Assembly: GCA_900539665.1 (NCBI GenBank)
Contig: UQCV01000029.1
Coordinates: 1 to 26,769, forward strand
DNA length: 26,769 nucleotides
Source of the DNA: an uncultured Succinivibrionaceae bacterium
Lineage (GTDB): Bacteria; Pseudomonadota; Gammaproteobacteria; Enterobacterales; Succinivibrionaceae
Reading direction: 5' to 3'
Under the pieces are notes generated by a model. The model was given only the letters and a program-made list of their open reading frames with translations. It did no database searches and was not told the origin of the DNA. Of the stretch, positions 1 through 8,438 are shown one piece after another; the first letter of the stretch is position 1; each line of letters begins with the position of its first letter. The position numbers and the translations under genes are program-made.

Positions 1-89
1 GTTCCACCGCCCACAATGTCGGCAATCTCCCCTAACTTACGCTGTTCCCAAGAATAAGTGTTTTTCACTAGAGTCCAAACATCAAAAAA
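1..89 (-). pseudogene. 5'-truncated HsdS (type I specificity subunit) fragment, cut by window edge
   Basis: On the minus strand the frame open from position 89 reads FFDVWTLVKNTYSWEQRKLG followed by EIADIVGGGT and runs off the window. The WEQRKLG block is the conserved segment that precedes a target-recognition domain in HsdS proteins. The intact hsdS in this window has the matching block WERRKLGD, and the two DNA stretches are nearly identical there. An in-frame TGA lies at 90-92. No ATG follows it; the only candidate start is a GTG without a ribosome binding site. It is therefore probably a silent specificity cassette or the relic of a second hsdS. It lies downstream of hsdR in the same orientation as the operon. 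The rest of it lies outside the window, so cassette and relic cannot be told apart. Confidence 0.6.
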
Positions 90-122
90 TCAACTAGAAC
101 GCCACGTGTTTGGGCGTTCTAG
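84..122 (-). terminator. Rho-independent terminator of the hsd operon
   Basis: A perfect 10-bp inverted repeat, CTAGAACGCC (94-103) and GGCGTTCTAG (113-122), has a 9-base loop. On the minus strand it is followed by a T6 run (A6 at 84-89 on the plus strand). It lies about 30 bases past the hsdR stop codon. It also separates hsdR from the partial hsdS fragment, so that fragment would not be efficiently transcribed from the operon promoter. Confidence 0.75.
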
Positions 123-153
123 CAACTGCCTTTGATTTTGCTTTGTCCGGTTT

Positions 154-3100
154 TTATCGGTTTTTTAAAGGCAAAATTTCCTCGACAATCAATTGTTTAG
201 ATAAATCGCGGATCGTTTTGTTATACATAAGCTTGTTTAATGTGCCACCACTAGCGCGATAGTCATCAAAATCAGTGAGCACTCGAACTTCTTGACCTGG
301 AACATAGTAATTAGCGAGATATTGCAAATCTGAAATTGAAGTTTTCCATTCGTTGCAGAATTTTTGGATCTTATTATTAATTATTTCTTCAATCCTATCA
401 TTGATGACAAACACAGCCTGCTTCCCTTTGAATGATTTAGGATTAGCTTTTAACTCTTCCCAAATGCCACGTATTATTTCACCTAATTTATGATTACGGT
501 TTTCGATATTGGTGATGTATTTTTCCATAGCAGGGTCATTAATTTGGATAAATACATCATCACCAGCAGAAGTCATATACTTTTGCATTACTGACACAAC
601 ATAGTCGTAATTAACTTCAGTAGTGGAAATTGAATCAAGGTGGTATTCAATATCGAGGTTTAATTTATCTACTGGAGACTGAGGGTCTATAGGAGTTATG
701 CTTCTTAATATTTCAATTGCATTGTTGTACTTGCCTGTAAGGTCATCAATTTGCGTTTGGTTAAGGTCAATGCCGACTAACGATTTTATGGCTGCGCCAA
801 GATGATCAGTTTCAGACATCGCATCGTTCACAAAGCTAGTGTAGTCGACTTCAGCGCCTTCTTCTTGAGTTAGTTGGGTTGTAGGATCTGACGGTGGGGT
901 AGTTGAAGTATTAGCGCTAGGCTCTTCAGAGACATTGTACGCTTGATCCCATTCATCATAGGTTTTAATGGCGGTTAATCTGCGGTCAAATTCTTGGAAC
1001 AATTTAACGAATTGTCTAATTTTATTGACGTTGGACTGGTCATTTAGATCAAGTTTACAAGGATCGTCATTAAAGTCTTTTAGTGAGCGAACGGCCTTGG
1101 TGAGATTATCACGGCTTTCCTCAAAGGAAGGGGCACTCACGTAGCCACTGCCACCATTTGAGTAGAGACTAAGAGCTTTATTGTACTCTAATTCATATAG
1201 AGCTGGAGTTTGGAATGTTTTTATGATGCCATACTTTTTGCTTTCAGTAAAAACGCGGTTCGTACGGGAAAACGCCTGAATCATCCCTTGTGGGGTCATT
1301 GGCGGACGGTCAATGAATAGTGAGTTTATGCAAGGGGCGTCAAAACCTGTAAGCAGGCGATCTACAACAATTACGAAATCGAGCTGCTCTTCTCTAACTT
1401 TATATTTACCATGTTTACGAGCAAGGCGCATGTTAAGGTCAGCGTTGTAGTTTCCAAGGTTCTCAAGAGAACAATTGGTGTGAAACATGGCGTTGTAATC
1501 TTTAAGGGCTTCTTTCATCATTGTTTGGTTGGCATAAGCCCCATCCTCGTTTTCACCAACGGAGTAGGTGATAGCAAACTTAGGAAAGTCAGGACAGAAT
1601 CTACGAACTTGTTCTCTTACTTTACCGTCGGCAATAAACTGTTTAAATTCTTTATAGTATTTTTGCGCTGAATCGATACTAGAACAGGTCAAAATCCCAG
1701 CAAAGGCTTCACCCTTTGGTTTCTTTAGGCCAAATACTTCTATGGCGTGGTTGATGATGTAGTCAATAACTTGTTCACGGTGCTCTTTGGAATCGTAAAA
1801 GTTTTTACCAGTTTGGTTCCTATAAGTATTGAGAATGGTTCTTTCAAGATCCACTCGTTCCATGTTATCAGCGTTCTTGATCTTTAAATTATCAGCTACG
1901 ATTTCAAGTTCGCATCTTGAAAAACCTGTAGTCTGCACCTGAAAACCTAGTACCGCACGGTCATGTAACGCTTCCTTGATGGTGTATTTATGTAAGCACA
2001 TGCCATATTGGTCTTGGGTCGTTCGCGCTGCCTGGCCATTTTCTGCTTTGCGGTTTTCGGCAAATATAGGAGTTCCGGTAAAACCATACCAAAGGGCAGT
2101 TTTATTCATGTCGTTAAAGAACTTGGATATTCTTTCTTTAGCAGTAGGGCTTATGGCGCGGTGACATTCATCGACGATAAAAGCGACACGTTTGTTTTGG
2201 AGGTCTTTAGCAACCCTAAAGTAATGAGCTTTAGGGTCGTTAGCTATCAGAGCAGTCTCGCACTTATCTAGTAATCGGTCTAACTTTTGTCGTGTAGCCA
2301 CGACTACGGTGCGTTCTTTGTTGCGCAGGATTTGTTCTAACGCCCGAGTGTTTTCAGTTTCTTCTATCTTGTCGCCAGTGGATTTAGCGTAAGAGAGGAA
2401 GCTTAAAGTTGTTTGTTGGTCTAAATCCTTTCTATCGATAAGGAAAATTGTTTTTTCGATATCATTGTTTTCATATAGGTTGCGGGCAACGTTGTATGAG
2501 GTAATGGTTTTACCCGAACCTGTGGTATGCCAAATATAGCCTGATTCTTTACGTTTAGAAGCGTCCTTTACGGCTTCGATAGCATGGATTTGATAAGGTC
2601 TTAAGAGAATTAGTCTCTTAGCGTCAGTGTCCGTTATGGCGTAGCGACCAATCATTTCATGCGCTGTTGGGATTTTTAAAACTTCTTTGGCAAATTCAAG
2701 GTAGTTGTCTACGGGGTTATTGTTTTTATCGACCCATGAGAATAAAAAGCGATCACTAAGCTTGTCAAATGGAGCTGCGGAGAAGTATTTGGTTTCCGTG
2801 CCATTTGAAATTACAAACATCTGGACTAAGCCAAAGAGCCCACGGAATTTGCCTTCACCGGTGTATCTTTTGATTTGGTTGAAAGCTTCGAAGTAGGAAT
2901 GGTTTTGGTTTTTAAGTTCAATATGAATAAGAGGGATGCCATTAATGAGTAAGGTTACATCAAATCTAGTATCACGCCCATCTTTGTCGGTTTTAAAGAG
3001 GATACATTGATTGATAACCTCATAGGTGGAATGGCCACCGGCAATATCTTTTTGATTTAAAGCCTCAAGGTAAACAACGTCTTGTGTGACGTCATCACGC

Positions 3101-3381
3101 TTTAGCGGGATTTGTACTAAGCCATTTTCACCAGAGAGCCAAATAGCAGCCTTGTATGCGGATTCGCCTTGGTTTTTTATAAAATCCTTAATGCGCTCCA
3201 TTTCTTGGTCGGTTATTTCGTGGCCGTTAAGTGCACTAACATTAGCATTATTGAGTTTGGTGCGTATATTGTCCCAAAGTTTTTCTTCAGTATTGAGGTC
3301 TTGTCTATAGGTCCACTGCGAAATACCGGAGGTTAATTGTTCGATTAACTTCTGTTCAATAAAACTTTCTGCTTGAGCCAT
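154..3381 (-). CDS. hsdR: Type I restriction enzyme, R (restriction/translocase) subunit
   Basis: HsdR is the motor and nuclease of a type I restriction complex: it translocates DNA using ATP and cuts far from the recognition site. The 1075-aa length is normal for the family. The nuclease core is visible as RFD (D141) and IELK (E155, K157), a PD-(D/E)XK site. Helicase motifs follow in order: HTTGSGKT (Walker A, about 285-292), DECH (404-407), GFTGTP (433-438), LLTGFDAP (about 676-683) and QAFSRTNR (702-709). A Ser/Thr/Pro/Glu-rich linker around 820-850 leads to the helical C-terminal region that contacts HsdM/HsdS. The ATG is preceded by AAGGAA at good spacing. It is the last gene of a minus-strand hsdM-hsdS-hsdR unit, about 280 bases after hsdS. 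No frameshift or lost motif was seen, so it should be active. Confidence 0.96.
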   Translation of the reverse strand: MAQAESFIEQKLIEQLTSGISQWTYRQDLNTEEKLWDNIRTKLNNANVSALNGHEITDQEMERIKDFIKNQGESAYKAAIWLSGENGLVQIPLKRDDVTQDVVYLEALNQKDIAGGHSTYEVINQCILFKTDKDGRDTRFDVTLLINGIPLIHIELKNQNHSYFEAFNQIKRYTGEGKFRGLFGLVQMFVISNGTETKYFSAAPFDKLSDRFLFSWVDKNNNPVDNYLEFAKEVLKIPTAHEMIGRYAITDTDAKRLILLRPYQIHAIEAVKDASKRKESGYIWHTTGSGKTITSYNVARNLYENNDIEKTIFLIDRKDLDQQTTLSFLSYAKSTGDKIEETENTRALEQILRNKERTVVVATRQKLDRLLDKCETALIANDPKAHYFRVAKDLQNKRVAFIVDECHRAISPTAKERISKFFNDMNKTALWYGFTGTPIFAENRKAENGQAARTTQDQYGMCLHKYTIKEALHDRAVLGFQVQTTGFSRCELEIVADNLKIKNADNMERVDLERTILNTYRNQTGKNFYDSKEHREQVIDYIINHAIEVFGLKKPKGEAFAGILTCSSIDSAQKYYKEFKQFIADGKVREQVRRFCPDFPKFAITYSVGENEDGAYANQTMMKEALKDYNAMFHTNCSLENLGNYNADLNMRLARKHGKYKVREEQLDFVIVVDRLLTGFDAPCINSLFIDRPPMTPQGMIQAFSRTNRVFTESKKYGIIKTFQTPALYELEYNKALSLYSNGGSGYVSAPSFEESRDNLTKAVRSLKDFNDDPCKLDLNDQSNVNKIRQFVKLFQEFDRRLTAIKTYDEWDQAYNVSEEPSANTSTTPPSDPTTQLTQEEGAEVDYTSFVNDAMSETDHLGAAIKSLVGIDLNQTQIDDLTGKYNNAIEILRSITPIDPQSPVDKLNLDIEYHLDSISTTEVNYDYVVSVMQKYMTSAGDDVFIQINDPAMEKYITNIENRNHKLGEIIRGIWEELKANPKSFKGKQAVFVINDRIEEIINNKIQKFCNEWKTSISDLQYLANYYVPGQEVRVLTDFDDYRASGGTLNKLMYNKTIRDLSKQLIVEEILPLKNR

Positions 3382-3411
3382 AAAAATTCCTTAACTATTT
3401 CTTTATTATCG

Positions 3412-3549
3412 TTAGACTGGGACCTCAATCATCGTTCTCTGTCCTTTGGTTGAAAACTTAACTTCAAATTGCATGTGGCTTGGGGGATAAGAGTAGTTTT
3501 TACTCAAAAAATAACTATTCTTGATGCCTATTGGTAGGCAATATTGCAT
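3412..3549 (-). CDS. Possible 45-aa small ORF between hsdS and hsdR
   Basis: The hsdS-hsdR gap carries a 45-codon minus-strand ORF starting ATG CAA TAT TGC and ending in EVPV. Its second half (MQFEVKFSTKGQRTMIEVPV) alternates hydrophobic and polar residues like beta strands, which is more protein-like than random. The ribosome binding site is weak (a GGAATGAG-like stretch well upstream). I do not recognise the product. It could be a genuine small protein of the operon, the tail of an eroded hsdS copy, or chance. The gap also holds three short inverted repeats: 3491-3505, 3525-3540 and 3615-3635. Confidence 0.22.
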   Translation of the reverse strand: MQYCLPIGIKNSYFLSKNYSYPPSHMQFEVKFSTKGQRTMIEVPV

Positions 3550-3660
3550 CTACTGTTACAATCTCATTCCCAAAACTCCCCAATATTTCCCCAAGAAATT
3601 AGGGGAGCTAATGCTTGGACATTCCTTTAGTCCAATCCACCTTAAAAACGTGATCTATCT

Positions 3661-4284
3661 CTAAACAAACATCTGCTGAAGTAGGCCTTTTTTGAGTTTT
3701 TTAAGCACTTCTAACTTACGCTGATGAAGGGTGATGAGATTGTCGATGTTGGAGAAATATTCACCTATTTTCTTCTGTTCATCTATTGAAGGCACTTCAA
3801 TTTCTGAAGTTAAAACATCATCTTCATGTATAGCAACTTGAGCTGTGCCACCATCGATATTTGGCAAAATTACTTGCTTTCTAAAGCTTATTGTTTTTGT
3901 AAATGCCATAAAGAAATCTTTATCGAATATCTCTGTATTTACATCTATTGTCGGCATATTTTCAGTTACAATAGCACCATTTGTCTCCTCTGGAGCAAAT
4001 CCAATACCACCCTGTTCAATAGTCTGCCGCGTAAAAATTAGAGTATTTGGGTGTGTATCGAGATTGACTTTTGCTTGTCTTTTTCTTCCAATATTGGCCC
4101 CAAGTTGTTGTCCTCTTAAACATATCTCTCCGATGTTTTTAACTGACACCTGATTATAGATTTCAGAGTCCTCAATATAGACTCTATCAGTATACTCAGT
4201 CATACCATCTCCCAACTTACGCCGTTCCCAATCGTCAGTAAATTCAGGGAATCTTAGCTTCGGAACCTTACGTTGTTCGCTCAT
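3661..4284 (-). CDS. hsdS: Type I restriction specificity subunit, half-length (single TRD)
   Basis: HsdS chooses the DNA sequence that the HsdM/HsdR complex methylates or cuts. This protein is only 207 aa, about half of a usual two-domain HsdS. It opens with KVPKLRFPEFTDDWERRKLG, the conserved N-terminal block. It then has one target-recognition domain (about residues 27-160) and one coiled-coil spacer (IDEQKKIGEYFSNIDNLITL through KLEVLKKLKKGLLQQMF), which is the normal HsdS ending. It therefore looks complete at both ends rather than randomly cut. Known half-size HsdS proteins can pair as homodimers and recognise palindromic bipartite sites. The ATG lies one base past the hsdM stop and has AGGAG within the end of hsdM, so the two are translationally coupled. 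Alternatively it is one product of recombination among hsdS pieces. Confidence 0.9.
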   Translation of the reverse strand: MSEQRKVPKLRFPEFTDDWERRKLGDGMTEYTDRVYIEDSEIYNQVSVKNIGEICLRGQQLGANIGRKRQAKVNLDTHPNTLIFTRQTIEQGGIGFAPEETNGAIVTENMPTIDVNTEIFDKDFFMAFTKTISFRKQVILPNIDGGTAQVAIHEDDVLTSEIEVPSIDEQKKIGEYFSNIDNLITLHQRKLEVLKKLKKGLLQQMFV

Positions 4285-4285
4285 G

Positions 4286-5956
4286 TTATTCTCCTTGACT
4301 CAGGGTGAAGTTGAGGCCAAGTTCTTTAAAGTAGCTGTTTAGTTCAGCGTTGAGCTTAAGTTCTTCTTGGTCAATTTCCGCAAGTTCCTTGAAGCAGTCG
4401 TCAAGGACGATTTCTTCTTCTTCCTCGAAGGTGTCAACGTATCTAGGAATATTAAGGTTGTAGTCGTTTTCTTTGATTTCATCAAAGCTGGCTAGGTGAG
4501 CGTACTTTTCTATGTCCTTGCGTGCAATAAAGGCTTGGAAGATCTTTTCGATATGCTCATCGGTGAGCTCGTTACGAGTTTTGTTCTTCTTGAAGTCTTT
4601 AGAGGCATCAATAAATAACACATCGCGTTGGGCATTGTCTTTGCGGAGAACTACGATAGTGGTAGGAATAGATGTGTTGTAAAAGAGGTTAGATGGAAGG
4701 CCAATTACAGCGTAAATGGAACCATCTTCAAGTAAATGTTTTCTGATAACGCCTTCGGCTGCGCCTCTAAAAAGCACCCCGTGAGGCAAAACGATGCCCA
4801 TCATACCGTCAGTTTTTAGATGATAAAAACCATGCAAGAGGAAAGCATAGTCAGCTGCTGACTTTGGAGCAAGTTTACCGTAGTGCGCAAAGCGTGAATC
4901 AGTAATGAGTGATTCCGCAGGATTCCACTTTTGGCTATATGGTGGGTTCATAACTACGGCATCGAAATTAGTTGGTTGTTCTGTTGGCCAATCGTTTTGT
5001 AAGGTGTCGCCTAAGTTGATGTGTTGTCTGCTGGCTGTAATCTTATGCAACATCATGTTCATGCGACATAGGTTGTAGGTCTGATTATTTTTTTCTTGGC
5101 CAAAGAATTGGACATTACGTGAAAAGTCATCATTTATAGAGGTGCCTTTATACATGTATTGTTTAATTTGCAAAAGAAGTGAACCTGATCCGCAGCAGGC
5201 ATCGTATACAGAAAAGCCATTTTTCTTTTCCCGGCCATTAGTTACAAGTCTAGCAATGAGTTTAGATACTGCTTGTGGGGTGTAGAATTCACCAGCTTTC
5301 TTCCCTGATTCTGAAGCAAACTGAGAAATAAGGTATTCATAAGCATCACCTAAGGCATCTTCTTCGTATTCATTAAAGTTAATACAGGTAAGAGCCTTGA
5401 TTAAATCGGCAATCATGATGTTGCGGTCTTGGATTTCTCGACCGAGGTTTTTGGAGTCGATGTCGAAATCATCAAATAAGCCGTCATAGACATTATCATT
5501 GTTTTGGGCAGCGCTAGTGGTGCCATCTTGTGAGGTCTGAGGTAACTCAGTTGCTTTGTTGTTAGTTCTTTTACAAGGATGCTCTACTTCTCTAAAAGCT
5601 TCCTTAAGAGTAACTAAATGGAAGTCGCCATTATTGATTTGGTTATAAAAATTAGTAAAAGTATATTTAGGCAGAATAACGCAGCCGAAATCATTTTCTA
5701 ATTCTTCAAGGAGAGTAGGCCAATTCTCTTCGTCATTCATGGAGTTTTCATAAATGGTTTGCGCTTCTTCAAGACTTTGAGGTTTACGATCTTCTAGTAG
5801 ATCTACAACTTTATATAAGGTTTTATCGGACAAGCTTTTATAAAAAATCAAACCTAGGAGATAGTCTTTGTAAACGTCTGGTGACATTGTTGATCTCATA
5901 ACATCAGCGGCAGACCAAAGAGCAGAAAAAAGTTCTTGAGAATTGTGTTTAGCCAT
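4286..5956 (-). CDS. hsdM: Type I restriction-modification system, DNA adenine methyltransferase subunit
   Basis: HsdM transfers a methyl group from S-adenosylmethionine to adenine at sites set by HsdS and protects host DNA. The N-terminal helical domain (LFSALWSAADVMRSTMSPDV) is typical. The catalytic domain begins at AGEFYTPQAV. It has the SAM-binding motif DACCGSGSLLL (near residue 252 from the ATG) and the catalytic NPPY (near 337). An insert rich in Asn, Thr and Gln lies around residues 130-160. The frame extends upstream to a TTG at 5980, but the ATG at 5956 is the better start because the canonical N-terminus begins there. That gives 556 aa. It is the first gene of the operon. The upstream minus-strand promoter could not be assigned with confidence. 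Confidence 0.95.
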   Translation of the reverse strand: MAKHNSQELFSALWSAADVMRSTMSPDVYKDYLLGLIFYKSLSDKTLYKVVDLLEDRKPQSLEEAQTIYENSMNDEENWPTLLEELENDFGCVILPKYTFTNFYNQINNGDFHLVTLKEAFREVEHPCKRTNNKATELPQTSQDGTTSAAQNNDNVYDGLFDDFDIDSKNLGREIQDRNIMIADLIKALTCINFNEYEEDALGDAYEYLISQFASESGKKAGEFYTPQAVSKLIARLVTNGREKKNGFSVYDACCGSGSLLLQIKQYMYKGTSINDDFSRNVQFFGQEKNNQTYNLCRMNMMLHKITASRQHINLGDTLQNDWPTEQPTNFDAVVMNPPYSQKWNPAESLITDSRFAHYGKLAPKSAADYAFLLHGFYHLKTDGMMGIVLPHGVLFRGAAEGVIRKHLLEDGSIYAVIGLPSNLFYNTSIPTTIVVLRKDNAQRDVLFIDASKDFKKNKTRNELTDEHIEKIFQAFIARKDIEKYAHLASFDEIKENDYNLNIPRYVDTFEEEEEIVLDDCFKELAEIDQEELKLNAELNSYFKELGLNFTLSQGE

Positions 5957-6112
5957 TTTATTAAGCCCAAAATAATCCAAAATAATAACGTCAAGTTTTG
6001 AGGTTTAGAATACTCATTTGGGGCGGTAATTGCTAGAACAAAGTGTGACGGGCTAGTCTTTTGTTGACCTAAACCACATTAAACTCCTTGTTTCTGAGCC
6101 ATTTGACCGATT

Positions 6113-6140
6113 TTTACATGAAAATTCGATAGGTTATAAT
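6113..6140 (+). promoter_or_regulatory. Predicted sigma70 promoter
   Basis: TTTACA (6113-6118) and a perfect TATAAT (6135-6140) are separated by 16 bases. An inverted repeat ACACAG...CTGTGT starts just downstream, near the expected transcription start. The next plus-strand signal is an exceptionally strong ribosome binding site at 6201-6212. No long plus-strand gene follows for about 930 bases, so the transcript is either short or a long leader toward sstT. Confidence 0.5.
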
Positions 6141-6191
6141 TTAATGTACACAGGTATAAAAAAGCTGTGTTTAATAATGTTTGGCCAAACT

Positions 6192-6362
6192 TTATCTTTG
6201 AAAGGAGGGGGGATACTCATGTTCCCTAGGTCCCACAATAGTTGCAACTTGCTTGACACTAACCGCCCAAAAATTGGCAATTTTCTGAAACAGATCGTGT
6301 AACTCTCTTTGTTTAACGGTTAAATAGCGCTTTTTTGTGGGGAGCGGGACATTTTTTAACAT
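6192..6362 (-). CDS. Possible 56-aa small protein
   Basis: This minus-strand ORF of 57 codons begins MLKNVPLPTKKRYLTVKQRE and continues through an amphipathic helix-like stretch (LHDLFQKIANFWAVSVKQVA). The composition is credible for a small basic, possibly DNA-binding protein. An upstream 37-codon ORF (6356-6469, MHTPAGDYSG start) ends inside its ATG with a 7-base overlap, which could mean coupling or one frameshifted gene. No convincing ribosome binding site is present and I do not recognise the family. It may be a fragment of an older gene. Confidence 0.25.
   Translation of the reverse strand: MLKNVPLPTKKRYLTVKQRELHDLFQKIANFWAVSVKQVATIVGPREHEYPPSFQR
6219..6302 (+). CDS. Possible 27-aa peptide ORF with a very strong ribosome binding site
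   Basis: AAAGGAGGGGGG (6201-6212) sits six bases before this ATG. A 27-codon frame (MFPRSHNSCNLLDTNRPKIG...) follows and ends in TAA. A promoter with a perfect -10 lies about 80 bases upstream. Promoter, purine-rich site and start codon together are better than most random tiny ORFs. The peptide is not hydrophobic, so it is not an obvious type I toxin. It is antisense to the 56-aa minus-strand ORF, so at most one of the two is likely to be real. Confidence 0.25.
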   Translation: MFPRSHNSCNLLDTNRPKIGNFLKQIV

Positions 6363-6841
6363 AATCGGTTCTCAATATTTGAGCAATTGTGGGCTCCATT
6401 GTAAAATTTGTCGGTCTCTGCTGATTCTTGGTGGTTTGTGCCTGAATAGTCACCGGCAGGCGTATGCATGATTTGATAAATGATGGAGTTAATTTTTTTA
6501 ACGTTCCTTGGTTTTCGATAGTTATCGTCAGATCTCTGACGTTTTAAAACTCGAAGACATCTTAGAACTTTAGGGCGTTTTAGCTCTCTAGGATGTTTTA
6601 GATAACTTTCTTTAGGTTAAGTTTACTTTACTTATTTTTGGTTTAGTTTACTAGCATGTGTCTGCCGGTGGCTCTTTGGATGGAAAAGGTTGGACCTAAG
6701 CCATCAATACCGCCGTGGTTTTAAAATAGTTTATTTGGCGTTCCAGAGTCTTTTTATTATTTGTGTTGGTTAAGATTTAAGTGATGTAAGTGGTATAAGT
6801 GGTAGGTACAAGTTTATCTTGGTTAGAATTTTATCTAAGGC

Positions 6842-6904
6842 AAGATTTACTTAGCCTTTTGGTAAATCTTAAATGGTATTTCTTAATACTAAGTAAGACT
6901 TACT
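6842..6904. repeat. Two inverted repeats upstream of sstT
   Basis: AAGATTTAC (6842-6850) pairs perfectly with GTAAATCTT (6862-6870) across an 11-base loop. Just downstream AGTAAG-A-CTTACT (6892-6904) forms a 13-base near-palindrome. They lie 170-230 bases before the sstT start, where an operator or a leader-RNA structure could act. No T-run follows, so they are not terminators. Confidence 0.45.
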
Positions 6905-7071
6905 AGACCTAAGTAGCCGAACTTTTGGCTTATAGCTTATATAAATTTTATTTTTACTAATCGTATTTAAAGTAAAAAAACAATGCATCCAAAAACTGAG
7001 TCATTTAAAACTACTTAGATGGCGCAGAGACACAATTAAGCAAAATATTAGAAAAACTATTGGAGTTTTAA

Positions 7072-8316
7072 ATGAACAGCATCATCGCTATTTATAAAAA
7101 AGTGCCATTAGTTGCGCAGATTATCTTGGGTATGCTTGTTGGTGTTGCCCTTGCGTATTTTGTGCCGACTGAGGCTGGTTTCGTCTCCATTTTTGGGGAA
7201 TTGTTTGTTAAAGCGTTAAAGAGCGTAGCTCCGCTTTTGGTGTTAGTGCTTGTAACTAGCGCTATCGCTTCTCATAAACGCGATGTGAAGACTGGTCTTC
7301 GTTACCTCTTAGTACTTTATATTATTAGCACTTTGCTTGCTGGTAGCTTAGCAGTGGCTGCTTGCTTTATGTTTGGTGTAAAGATGCCTTTACCAACTGA
7401 ATTCGCAGCTTCTTCTACCGAAACTGTTTCTAGCATTGGCCAGGTAGTTTACAACTTTGTAGTAAGCGCTGTAAGTAACCCAATCAGAGCTTTGGCTGAT
7501 GGTAACTTCATTTCTATCTTAGTTTGGGCGGTAGCACTTGGGACGATCTTCCGTAAGGCTTCAAACGAAACTAAGTTAGTGCTTAAGGATTTAGCCTCTG
7601 TAGTGACCGACCTCGTTAAGTTGGTAATTCGTTGTGCTCCACTTGGTGTTATGGGTCTTTGCTTTGCTGCTTGTACCGCTGAAGGCGGGTTCTCTAACAT
7701 GGTGCAGTATGGCAAGGTGTTAGTGCTCTTAGTAGGCGTAATCTTCTTCATGGCTCTTGTAATTAACCCACTTATGGTAGCTTTTGTGACAAGACAAAAT
7801 CCGTTCCCATTAGTATTTTTAACTTTAAGAACTTCTGCTTTGCAGGCGTTCTTCTCAAGAAGCTCAGCAGCTAACATTCCTGTAAATATGGAAGTTTGCG
7901 ACCGCGCTGGTGTTTCTCGTGTGATGAGTTCTATTTCTATTCCTTTGGGTGCTACCATTAATATGGCCGGGGCTGCTATTACTATCAGCGTTTTCACCTT
8001 GACTACCGTATTTAGCATGGGCGTACCAGTGGACGTTTGGACTGCATTATTACTTTGCGTAGTATCAGGGATGGCAGCTTGTGGTGCTTCTGGCGTTGCT
8101 GGTGGCTCTTTAATGCTTATTCCACTTGCATGTTCACTCTTTGGCTTAAACAACGACATCGCTATGTACGTAGTAGGTGTAGGGATGATTGTTGGTGTTA
8201 TCCAAGATTCATGTGAAACTGCGCTTAACAGCTCTACCGACGCCTTACTCACTATCGCCGTTCATAAGCGTCAGGAACGTTTAGGTTTAACTGATTTAGG
8301 TCATGCTAAGCAGTAA
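7072..8316 (+). CDS. sstT: Serine/threonine:Na+ symporter SstT
   Basis: SstT imports serine and threonine with sodium across the inner membrane. It belongs to the dicarboxylate/amino acid:cation symporter (DAACS) family. The 414-aa length equals that of E. coli SstT. Diagnostic segments are conserved: APLLVLVLVTSAIA, SNPIRAL, ILVWAVALG, FFSRSSAANIPVNM, SIPLGATINMAGAAITI, CGASGVAGGSLMLIPLAC and IQDSCETALNSSTD. The last three form the substrate- and sodium-binding core near the second hairpin loop. The start is an ATG with GGAG six bases upstream. It is a single-gene unit with its own terminator at 8486-8520. An amino-acid symporter suits a host that uses serine as carbon and nitrogen source, though nothing else here tests that. 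Confidence 0.96.
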   Translation: MNSIIAIYKKVPLVAQIILGMLVGVALAYFVPTEAGFVSIFGELFVKALKSVAPLLVLVLVTSAIASHKRDVKTGLRYLLVLYIISTLLAGSLAVAACFMFGVKMPLPTEFAASSTETVSSIGQVVYNFVVSAVSNPIRALADGNFISILVWAVALGTIFRKASNETKLVLKDLASVVTDLVKLVIRCAPLGVMGLCFAACTAEGGFSNMVQYGKVLVLLVGVIFFMALVINPLMVAFVTRQNPFPLVFLTLRTSALQAFFSRSSAANIPVNMEVCDRAGVSRVMSSISIPLGATINMAGAAITISVFTLTTVFSMGVPVDVWTALLLCVVSGMAACGASGVAGGSLMLIPLACSLFGLNNDIAMYVVGVGMIVGVIQDSCETALNSSTDALLTIAVHKRQERLGLTDLGHAKQ

Positions 8317-8438
8317 TTTATTTCGTGGTGGTAGGTTTTTAGTTGGCAATAGCAAATAGCCTGATGCTACTAAAAATGACCAACCATAAACCATATAAAG
8401 ATAAAAGCTTAGCTTAAGTTAAAGCAAAAAAATTAAAG

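Larger units (their letters stand above)
5981..7071. other. 1.1-kb intergenic region between divergent hsdM and sstT
   Basis: No long gene fits here. Contents seen: a plus-strand promoter (6113-6140), tiny ORFs on both strands near 6190-6470, a 7-bp-arm inverted repeat CGTCAGA-TC-TCTGACG at 6526-6541, and two inverted repeats at 6842-6904 upstream of sstT. The remainder (about 6545-6840) is AT-rich with short reiterations of GTTTTAG- and TAAGTGG-like words and no clear coding signal. Confidence 0.6.

Noticed and set aside
6053..6079. Eight-codon leader ORF (MWFRSTKD) with AAGGAG upstream of hsdM
   Set aside because: Too short to support; no attenuator-like hairpins or codon bias explain it.
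6313..6399. Minus-strand frame beginning MEPTIAQILR, resembling the start of IS91-type transposase zinc-binding domains
   Set aside because: It stops after 28 codons, lacks the following Cys residues, and the same DNA is better read in the frame of the 56-aa ORF; similarity of ten residues is not enough.
7449..8252. 267-codon minus-strand ORF inside sstT
   Set aside because: It is antisense to a well-conserved membrane protein and has Thr/Ala/Pro-rich composition with no recognisable motif; a shadow frame.
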